Shown here piece by piece: positions 50,701 to 57,465 of a DNA stretch of 64,000 nucleotides. Both the position numbers and the translations under genes were made by a program. The notes under the pieces were generated by a model. The model searched no databases. It was not told the DNA's origin and was given only the letters and a program-made list of their open reading frames with translations. The stretch spans positions 1-64,000 of IMG/VR virus record IMGVR_UViG_3300027782_000071; one strand, written 5' to 3'. The stretch is from a virus. The first letter of the stretch is position 1; each line of letters opens with the position of its first letter.

Positions 50701-53700
50701 AATCCCGATCCCCCAGCAAGAAAAACAGTTCCATAAGTAAGACCATAAAGTGAAGTTAATGCACTATTTGTTCTTAAAGTCCAAGTAATCGCATCAGTTG
50801 ATGTTACAGTAGTACCACCATACTGATTGACAAAAATTCCAGAATTATAAATTACTCGATAAGATCCAATAGCATTTGGAGTAGTTCTAATTGTCCATCT
50901 AATTGTATCTGTGGAACTTGCAAGTTTATTAAATCCCGCTGCAATATGAATTCCATTACCATATGCCAAATTGTTAAGTTGCTCTGCACCAATTCCAGAT
51001 GTTCTTGCAGTCCAACGAATAGCATCAGTTGATACAAAAATATTACCATTAAGATCCCCAACAATATATGGAGTTGATTCCGAAGATACATAATTTGATG
51101 AAAGTATTGAACTTGATCCACCACAAGTTCTAATTGTCCAAGTAATAGCATCGGGACTTGTGATTATTGCCCCATTAACACCAGTCATAACATAAGTTCC
51201 ACTTGGTGCAGTACCATACATTAAAGAATATTGGGTAGAGTTTGGAATTCCACTAACTCTTATAGTCCAAACAATCGCATCAGTGGATGTCCCATAATAA
51301 CTTGGAAATATTCCAACATCAGTTCCAAAAACATATAATGATCCCGAATAAATCAAAAGTGGGCCACCCCCTAAACTTCGTCCAATTCGAGTTGTTCCAA
51401 ATCCAGATGTTCTCAAAATCCAAGTATTTGTATCAACAGATGTTGCAATTGTTCCAGAATCTCCAACTGCAACATAAAGAGAATTTCCATATACAAGATG
51501 ATTAATTGTAGTTGCTCCAAAAGCACTGTTTGTTCTGGTCCAAATAATCCCATCAGTACTACTAATCATTGTTTTAATATTACCACCAGTTCCTCCAGTA
51601 CCTGGAGTTACTGTGATTGTGGGCGCATCTCCAAATTCTAGACGACGAATCAACCAAGAGTTATAAGCACCACCACCTCCTCCACCACCAGATCCAACAG
51701 TTCCAGTTGCTTTTCCTGCTGCTCCGCCTCCACCAGCACCGATTGCTTCAATATAAATCTGAGATGCTGTTGGAGGAATATAAAAAGTTTGTGCTCCTGA
51801 TGCAGTAAACTCCTGATATCCTCGATATATTGGAGAACCGATTGTACTAGATGTAGAGTTAATCGTTTGCCACTGTTTTGCAGTTATATTGGAAACCGCA
51901 AGAGTTCCAGATACACCACCAGCAACAATCGAAGAACCATAAACAGAAGTTGTGATTGAAGTAGATCCAAATCCACTAACTCTCGAAATCCAAGAGATTC
52001 CATCTGTAGATATTGCTAGTGTTCCCGCAGAACCAAAGGCAACAAATTGGGTTCCACCATAAAATAAACTATTAATCGCCGTCGTACCAAATCCAGTTGT
52101 TCTTAAAGTCCAAGAGATTGTATCTGTAGAAGTTCTTAAGAGACCAGCATTGCCAGCAATAGTATAAGTATTATTACCATAACCAAAAGCATTAATCGCC
52201 GTCGCACCAAATCCAGAAGTTCTTAAAACCCAGTTAATGTTATCTGTAGAAACATTTAAAAATCCAACTTCACCCATATAGTTGGTTCCATGAGCAAAAG
52301 CATAAGAACCACCAGAACCTAGTGCAGTGATTGCTAGTGTATTAACTGCAGTTGTTCTAGAAGTCCAAGAAACTCCATCAGTTGATGCCCGTAAAAGTGC
52401 TCCAGTTCCAAATGAAGATAAGATTGTTTGATTGGAAGTTTGTATGTCTCCAGTATTAGTACCAAAGACATAGATATCATTTCCAACTCCAATCGTCGAT
52501 ATTGCAGTTGTACCAAATCCAGAAGTTCTTAAGACCCAAGTAATCGTATCAGTCGATGTTACAGTACTTCCATTTTGACCAGCACCTACATAGACTCCAT
52601 TATTATAAGTAAGTTGTAATAGTGATGTAGATCCGAGTCCAGAAGTTCTTAAGACCCAATGAATCGCATTCGTTGAAACGGTTATATATGTTGCACCACA
52701 TCCAAGATATAGATTATTTGCATAGATTAATCCAACTAATGAGTTACCAGCACCAATCGCAGTAGTTCGAATCACCCAAGCAATCGAATCTGTGGAAGAT
52801 GATGTGAATGATGGTACAGATGCAACATATTTTTCAGTTGCATTTTGCCCATATGCCAAAGCATTAATGGTACTTGTACCAAATCCTGTTGTTCTTAAGG
52901 TCCAAGAAATAGTATCTGTCGAAGATATAATAGTACCAGATGATCCTCCAGTAACATAAAGACTTCCACTATATACGAATGTTGGTCCACTATTACCAAC
53001 ACTGTTTCCCAGAGTGGCAGTTGTTCCAACGGTTCTCGCTGTCCAGTTAATACTATCAGTCGAAACAAGAACATTACCTTGATTCAAATAGTTATTTGAT
53101 GTTGCAAGATAATATCCACCACCAGATGTTAAGGCAGTAATACCTTGAGTGTTGAGTCCTGCAGTTCTTAATGCCCAAGAAATAGTATCGGTTGAAGCCC
53201 TTAAAATTGCACCATTACCAATCGATCCCAAAATACTTGTCGTTGATGTTGAAATTGTAGGTACTGAAAATCCAGGTCCTGCCACCACAAAAGTATTATT
53301 ACCATAAGTGGAGGTATATATTGTAGATGTACCAAATCCAGAAGTTCGTGCAATCCAAGTAATCGCATCAGTTGATGTTGCAGTATTTCCACCAGCACCA
53401 CTCGCATTAAAAATTCCATTACCATAGGTCAATGCATACACATTGGCACCCATTGTACCTACAGTTCTTAAAACCCAACTAATACAATCCGTAGATGATG
53501 CAATATTAAACCCACCGATAACATATAAAGAATTTCCATAAGTGGAAGTAAAAATTGCATTAGCAGGAAATCCAGTGGTTCTTAAAACCCAGTTAATTCC
53601 ATCAGTGGAAGATGAAAATGATCTAGCAACATTAGTAGTTACGCCATATGTATTGATTGGGGTATTCCCATAAACAATTGAATATATGCTAACAAATCCC

Positions 53701-54701
53701 AATCCAGTTGATCTTGCAAACCAACTAATTGAATCGGTAGAAGTTGAGAAATAACCTCCACTACCACCCACAAGATAAACTCCATTTCCATAATTGATGA
53801 GAGGTCCAACATCAATAGCATTTGAATAATCTAAAGTAGTTCCAGAAGTTCTCTTAGTCCAAAAAATACCATCTGTCGAAACTGTTATGGATCCAGCAAG
53901 ACCAGTAGCAACATATAAATTATTACCATATCCAACATTATGAAGAGCAGTTGTACCATATCCCGTAGTTCTCGAAACCCAATTGACTGCATCGGTTGAA
54001 GTTAATAATACTGCTCCCGTTCCTCCTGCAAGATAAAGATTGTTTCCATATCCTAAAGAGTATGGAGTAAATACTGTACCAAAAGTTCTTTGAGTCCAGG
54101 TTGTATAATCAGCATACCCACCAGCAAGATAGATTCCATTATTATATGCGATACTATAAATCGCTGTTGTACCAAATCCTGAAGTTCTTAAAGTCCAAGA
54201 AACGGTTTCTGCTCTACCAGCAATCAAATATTCATTGTTAAAATATATTGATTTTGCAATATTAGTTGTACCAAATCCTGATGTTCTTAAAGACCAGGAA
54301 ACAGAATCAGTTGAAGAAGTTAAGGTTCCAGAAACTCCAGAAGCAACATAATTTGTTCCTGAAGATGCTAAGTTATTGATCGCGGAAGTACCGAATCCTG
54401 ATGTTCTTAAGGACCAGGAAACAGTATCGGTTGAAGTTGTTAATGTTCCAGAATCTCCACCATTAACATAAACAGTTCCATAAGTCGCAGCATTAATATT
54501 AGTAGTACCAAATCCAGAAGTTCTAAGTGTCCAGTAAAATGCTCCAGGATAAACACTTAAAAACTTACCACCATTTCCAGATACAGATGGATATATTGGA
54601 GTACCAGTTAATACAGCATCTGCATAAGTCTTATTTGCCGCATCTGTTGTATTAACTACTGTACTAATACCAGTAATATTATTGCTGCCTAATATTGCCA
54701 T
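44715..54701 (-). CDS. Giant adhesin-like fibre with SxDGxxW propeller repeats and glycine-rich domain (3328 aa)
   Basis: After a short N-terminus (about 1-40, SNNITGISTVVNTTDAANKT) come dozens of about 40-45-residue repeats with consensus ST-D-x-I-x-W-x-LRTSGFG-TT-x-I-x-x-L-x-YG...YVAGG..G. This is an Asp-box-like (SxDGxxW) pattern that folds as beta-propeller blades. The array is broken by glycine-rich segments near residues 960-1030, 1365-1480 and at the C-terminus, which ends in a G-rich stretch and GNGYVKITWW. Segments such as FYIPPTASQIYIEAIGAGGG match the glycine-rich domain of phage tail adhesins. It is probably a receptor-binding or glycan-binding fibre. No catalytic residues of sialidases are recognisable. 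Confidence 0.85.
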   Translation of the reverse strand: MAILGSNNITGISTVVNTTDAANKTYADAVLTGTPIYPSVSGNGGKFLSVYPGAFYWTLRTSGFGTTNINAATYGTVYVNGGDSGTLTTSTDTVSWSLRTSGFGTSAINNLASSGTNYVASGVSGTLTSSTDSVSWSLRTSGFGTTNIAKSIYFNNEYLIAGRAETVSWTLRTSGFGTTAIYSIAYNNGIYLAGGYADYTTWTQRTFGTVFTPYSLGYGNNLYLAGGTGAVLLTSTDAVNWVSRTTGYGTTALHNVGYGNNLYVATGLAGSITVSTDGIFWTKRTSGTTLDYSNAIDVGPLINYGNGVYLVGGSGGYFSTSTDSISWFARSTGLGFVSIYSIVYGNTPINTYGVTTNVARSFSSSTDGINWVLRTTGFPANAIFTSTYGNSLYVIGGFNIASSTDCISWVLRTVGTMGANVYALTYGNGIFNASGAGGNTATSTDAITWIARTSGFGTSTIYTSTYGNNTFVVAGPGFSVPTISTSTTSILGSIGNGAILRASTDTISWALRTAGLNTQGITALTSGGGYYLATSNNYLNQGNVLVSTDSINWTARTVGTTATLGNSVGNSGPTFVYSGSLYVTGGSSGTIISSTDTISWTLRTTGFGTSTINALAYGQNATEKYVASVPSFTSSSTDSIAWVIRTTAIGAGNSLVGLIYANNLYLGCGATYITVSTNAIHWVLRTSGLGSTSLLQLTYNNGVYVGAGQNGSTVTSTDTITWVLRTSGFGTTAISTIGVGNDIYVFGTNTGDIQTSNQTILSSFGTGALLRASTDGVSWTSRTTAVNTLAITALGSGGSYAFAHGTNYMGEVGFLNVSTDNINWVLRTSGFGATAINAFGYGNNTYTIAGNAGLLRTSTDTISWTLRTTGFGTTAINSLFYGGTQFVAFGSAGTLAISTDGISWISRVSGFGSTSITTSVYGSSIVAGGVSGTLAVSNITAKQWQTINSTSSTIGSPIYRGYQEFTASGAQTFYIPPTASQIYIEAIGAGGGGAAGKATGTVGSGGGGGGGAYNSWLIRRLEFGDAPTITVTPGTGGTGGNIKTMISSTDGIIWTRTNSAFGATTINHLVYGNSLYVAVGDSGTIATSVDTNTWILRTSGFGTTRIGRSLGGGPLLIYSGSLYVFGTDVGIFPSYYGTSTDAIVWTIRVSGIPNSTQYSLMYGTAPSGTYVMTGVNGAIITSPDAITWTIRTCGGSSSILSSNYVSSESTPYIVGDLNGNIFVSTDAIRWTARTSGIGAEQLNNLAYGNGIHIAAGFNKLASSTDTIRWTIRTTPNAIGSYRVIYNSGIFVNQYGGTTVTSTDAITWTLRTNSALTSLYGLTYGTVFLAGGSGLLITPTSGGNTTLTWTGKSPTGTATYTLTSSGGTGASSSDVTAGTAGAAAAVTLNPLYTTAGLAGGAGLTSWASVNNAIQSNTYQVTGGGGGAFNTRAGGNSLTYYYRNAYNTAGSASGGNGIDGIPGSYTGNIGSGGGGGGALSTGINSWYLRTSGFGTTAIAALTYGNSFHVAGGFTPTITWVLRTSGQVSANIGPGGFTTGGYPITYDGSSLYLYCAQSGVLASSTDAITWTLRTSGFGTTAIGSVAYGVGRYVACGNGQWITASTDAITWTVRTAGFTAAQYSSMLYVDGRFSILSSNTNPPIFINSTDSIIWTQSATLPTAVTSYSAAFTYATGASNPYVVSPSSSPAQILVSTNATVWILRTSGTTQNIYTFAYNGSNLYVGGGTSGYLSTSTDTISWTLRTAGFGSNIIYTIAYNGGIFTAGGAGPTNTTSTDGITWILRTSNLNSNMLSIFYNNNTYIASGNIGTLAVSTQSTLSSLGNGGLLTASTDGVSWTLRTNSNIQTITLLSTSNSYYVAAGTNYISQTALIASTDNITWIARTTGFGTTTISAVTYSNNEFLIGGAASTLVTWTLRTSGFGASPTIFHAIYGGTSFLIGGSNGIAGGLISTSTDGVSWSLRSSGFGSSGINFYSYFNGEYLIGGSSTSITWTLRTSGTIGSINASGFKGTNYYVGGNSPSVMWTLRTSGFGTSTIQGLIYGNGLYVAAVTSTGFLRASTDGVSWTARTSPVIAPFFDTQSGTYDGTNYFIVGGAVTSGGLLTSTDTISWFLRTSGFGTSWIGSISYGSSETEKYIIAGQSGRLSSSTNSIAWTIRTSGFGTSSIVSAIYDGSDYYVGGSGPLLRASTDGIAWTTRTSPMSGGCTNIVYVSSTYTATSNSGSIVSSTNGIEWVLRTSGFGTSGIYGLVYNSNLYVTASVGGRIATSTDTITWITRTSGTVQDFVEMASDGTNYVAAAAAGVIVTSTQTILSSFGTGAYFAASTDAITWILRTTVTNTQSITTLASSSSYYVAATTNYMGESLGTLISSTDTISWTLRTSGFGSTGIVSSTYFNGEYLINSRGEPLVWTQRTVVGTSTGLGALTFGNGFYLAGGYGTNASVQVSTNAIQWVLRTSANAAPASIMQTMVFGGGIYVVGDSWPQIRTSTDTINWTLRTGGFLGGGVVSTLAYSVTPTEKYVGGRSGGIAGLISSTNAIQWTLRTTGFGTSSISAVVYGSNAYIAATAGGAISVSTDAIAWTMRTSGFGTSNILTLAYNGSNLYVVGGASGTLLSSTDTIAWTLRTSGFGTSQINTLSYGNNTYGAGGASGTNSSSTDGITWTLRGSGFGTTVIFASTFGNNLFLIASNATNTLSTASSVDPIYSLLSASTDSISWSLRTYSQIVDIVTLGSGGSYSFASGVSSGNISGNLIVSTDNINWVLRTSGFGATAINAFGYGIVYVAGGNNGILNTSTDTINWTLRTSGFGASTISTLAYNSNLYVAAGASGTTRTSTDAITWILRTSGFGISDINTLAYGTDTYIMGGASGTLVTSTQTILSSYGNGAFLRASTDSVSWTTRTAPLGTENFGSTGGFSSAGAFTLGWGNDSIFSTNYFLAASTDNINWQLRTAIFPSYAYTFTYGNGVYLYTTGGSGGIATSTDTISWTLRTSGSPGSQLFSSVYGSLPTNTFIVASGNSTYLATSTDTINWILRTTGFINAINSYGLTYNDGLYIATTNGQQRTSTDGITWALRTSGFGATSIFCGAYGNNLYVIGGGGGTIATSTQTLLLSYGTGGLLQASTDTITWTVRTTANNTTSITALDSEGLYTVASATNILNEYNIMISTDNINWAIRTSGFNTFTTTAINAFTYGGLGGAYVAAGNNGILSTSTDTITWSLRTSGFGTSAINALAYTNNIYVAGSVGGAIRSSTDAIAWIVRSSGFGTTNITRLIYGSSFVAAGPSGTLATASSTTQSVAGDGGAGTRGGGGGGGGYSQEQNRFGDGASGGNGYVKITWW

Positions 54702-54722
54702 TTATTCAACATTAATATAAGT

Positions 54723-54730
54723 TATTTATT
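54723..54730 (-). promoter_or_regulatory. T4-type late promoter before the giant adhesin gene
   Basis: Minus-strand AATAAATA overlaps the stop codon of the 908-aa gene and lies about 22 nt before the adhesin ATG. Confidence 0.5.
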
Positions 54731-57455
54731 ACCACCAGGTGATCCTCACAAATCCATCGCCACCATTTCCACCATTCGCAAAAGTAGATCCAATGGCAGC
54801 ACCTCCACCTCCACCACCTCCACGAGTTCCATTACCACCTGCGCCAGCACTTGATATACCAGCACCTCCTCCACCTCCACCAAAACCATAAGGAAGTGAA
54901 GTGATTGCAATACCAACTGCACCATTCGATCCTGTATTACTTCCACCAGCAGAGAAAATAGTATTGCCATAGAAAGTAATCGAACCACCACCACCTCCTG
55001 CGGAAGATGGTGTTCCTGCTCCACTACCACCGCCCGTTGATTGGAATGAGTTTGCCTGTGCCGTAGCAGACACTCCAACACCATTGATCGCAGTAACACC
55101 ACCAGGGCCGCCAGCAGTTGTATAATAATAATTCGTGATATTTGTTTGAGCAATTCCAGCAACACCACCAGCACCACCACCATTTGCAACTAGTGTATAA
55201 GTTCCTCCAGGGCCAGTCCATGATATTGTTGTTCCTGCTCCTGCAGATCCAGAACTAGTTTCAGTTGTTGCTCCAGTTCCACCGACTCCAATATTTACAC
55301 TTACATTTGAAGTTACTATAGATTTGGGAATATACCAAGAAGTATAAGAACCTCCAGAACCGCCAGTACCAGATAACTGAGATTGTGCAGTAATTAAAGA
55401 TCCAGATACTCCAGCAACATAGTAATTATTATTCACAGATATTGATGATCTTAAAGATTGTGTCGTATTAGAAGTATTTACTCTCCAAACTATAGCATCT
55501 GTTGAGACATAAACTCCTCCATTATCACCTGCCAGAAGATAACTCAAAGATGCAGAAGAATATGAAAGAGTATAGATTGAATCTCCAGAAAACCCTACAG
55601 TTCTTAGAGTCCAAGTGATTGCATCAGTTGAAGAGGTTAAGAATTTATCAGATCCTGCAGATACATAAACAGACCCATAAGTAAGTGTATTAATCGCGGA
55701 AGTACCGAATCCCGATGTTCTTAAGATCCAGGTAATAGTATCAGTTGAAGTATTTAAGATTCCATTATTACCGCCAGCAACATAAACAGTTCCATAACTA
55801 AAGGCATTAATCGCAGTTGAACCAAATCCAGAAGTTCTTGCAATCCAGTTAATATTATCTGTAGAAACATTTAGGAATCCAATATCACCTCTATAGTTGG
55901 TTCCATGAGCAAAGGTATAAGAACCACCAGAACTTAGTAAAGTTACAGTTAATGTATTGAGTGCTGTAGTTCTTAAGACCCAAGTTATGCCATTAGTTGA
56001 TGCTTGGAGACGGGCCCCAGTTCCAAATGAAGATAAGATTGTTTGATTGGAAGTTTGTATGACTCCAGAACTTCCCCCAAAAACATATATGTCTTGACCA
56101 AAGATACTCGTATAAATGTCATTACCTGAAGGAGAAGTTCTCAATACCCATGCAATACCATCCGTAGAAGTTAGATTAGTTCCAGATGCACCAGCAGCAA
56201 CATATAAGTTATTATTATGGGAAATGGTATAAAGATTACTTACAGTTCCAGAAGTCCTAAATGTCCATTGTATGGCATTAGTAGAAGTTTCAATAAATCC
56301 CGAGTTGCCAACTATAGCATAAACAGAACCTACCGCAATATTGTTAAGCGTAGTGGTAGTTGAAGAAGTTCTGAATGTCCAGTATATGGTATTCGTCGAA
56401 GTTTGTATATATCCACTAATACCCGCAAGAACATAGTAGTTACTACTCAGAGTACTATAGATTCCAGAATACACATAATTTGGATTCATTGGTACGGGAC
56501 TAGTTCTTGTAAACCAACCAATACCATCAGTTGAAGTTGTTATTATTGCAGAAGCACTTAGATAAGTTGGAGTTGGTAAAGATCCATATAATACAGTATG
56601 TATTCCATAAATACCAGCAACCATAGGAGCATTGGTTCTTGTAGTCCATACGATTCCATTTGTAGAAGTTCCTGTTCCTCCGCTATTCGAATTATTAATG
56701 AACACATATAAATTATTCCCCAAAATAAGACCAGAACCAGCACCATTATTACCATTTCCAACTTGATTTAAAGGAGAAGAAATAGTTCTAAGTACCCAAG
56801 AAATAGTATCCGTGGAAGTTGCTAAATTTGAAGAATTTCCACCAGCAAAATAAGTATTATTAGCATAAAGAGATGCTAAAAAACCATTACCAGTTCCAGA
56901 AGTTCTTAAGACCCAGGTAATCGTTTCTACTCTTCCACCAATCAAATGTTCATTATTAAAGTAAGTTGCACTATTAATATTGGTTGTTCCAAATCCTGAG
57001 GATCTTACAATCCAAGTGATTGTATCAGTTGAAGATCTCAATGCTCCTCCTGCTCCAGAAATAACATAAGTTGTTCCACCTGATGTAATATTTGAAATCG
57101 TCGTCGATCCAAAACCAGAAGTTCTTAATGACCAAGTAAGACCATTTTTTGCAAAAGTAGATCCAGTTGTTCCAGTACTTCCACCACCTCCAGCACCAAC
57201 TGCCTCAACATATAAAAGATTTGCCTGAGAAGGCACTGTAAATGTTTGTGGAGATCCTGTTGTAGAAAACTCTTGATAGTTTGAAACATAATCCCATGAA
57301 ACACTTGTACCATCAGTCGTAGTTAAAAACTCTCCATCATTTCCAGTTTGTGATGGCAATGTTGAAAGATTATCGACATAAGACTTATAAACACCATCAG
57401 TTCCCTGAGTTGCTGTTGTAATGCCAGTAATAAAATTAGATCCTAGTATTGCCAT
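54729..57455 (-). CDS. Adhesin-like fibre, SxDGxxW repeats in glycine-rich domain (908 aa)
   Basis: The N-terminus SNFITGITTATQGTDGVYKSY is shared with the giant paralogue. A glycine-rich domain opens (about 70-110, YQEFSTTGSPQTFTVPSQAN and VEAVGAGGGG) and is interrupted by a propeller-repeat array (about 110-680). It then resumes with GTGGSGGSYTSWYIPKSI and several poly-Gly stretches, ending GGNGGDGFVRITWW. A good AGGAG ribosome site precedes the ATG. It is a paralogue of the flanking genes and probably an alternative or co-assembled host-recognition fibre. Confidence 0.82.
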   Translation of the reverse strand: MAILGSNFITGITTATQGTDGVYKSYVDNLSTLPSQTGNDGEFLTTTDGTSVSWDYVSNYQEFSTTGSPQTFTVPSQANLLYVEAVGAGGGGSTGTTGSTFAKNGLTWSLRTSGFGSTTISNITSGGTTYVISGAGGALRSSTDTITWIVRSSGFGTTNINSATYFNNEHLIGGRVETITWVLRTSGTGNGFLASLYANNTYFAGGNSSNLATSTDTISWVLRTISSPLNQVGNGNNGAGSGLILGNNLYVFINNSNSGGTGTSTNGIVWTTRTNAPMVAGIYGIHTVLYGSLPTPTYLSASAIITTSTDGIGWFTRTSPVPMNPNYVYSGIYSTLSSNYYVLAGISGYIQTSTNTIYWTFRTSSTTTTLNNIAVGSVYAIVGNSGFIETSTNAIQWTFRTSGTVSNLYTISHNNNLYVAAGASGTNLTSTDGIAWVLRTSPSGNDIYTSIFGQDIYVFGGSSGVIQTSNQTILSSFGTGARLQASTNGITWVLRTTALNTLTVTLLSSGGSYTFAHGTNYRGDIGFLNVSTDNINWIARTSGFGSTAINAFSYGTVYVAGGNNGILNTSTDTITWILRTSGFGTSAINTLTYGSVYVSAGSDKFLTSSTDAITWTLRTVGFSGDSIYTLSYSSASLSYLLAGDNGGVYVSTDAIVWRVNTSNTTQSLRSSISVNNNYYVAGVSGSLITAQSQLSGTGGSGGSYTSWYIPKSIVTSNVSVNIGVGGTGATTETSSGSAGAGTTISWTGPGGTYTLVANGGGAGGVAGIAQTNITNYYYTTAGGPGGVTAINGVGVSATAQANSFQSTGGGSGAGTPSSAGGGGGSITFYGNTIFSAGGSNTGSNGAVGIAITSLPYGFGGGGGGAGISSAGAGGNGTRGGGGGGGAAIGSTFANGGNGGDGFVRITWW

Positions 57456-57465
57456 TTATTTTCTC

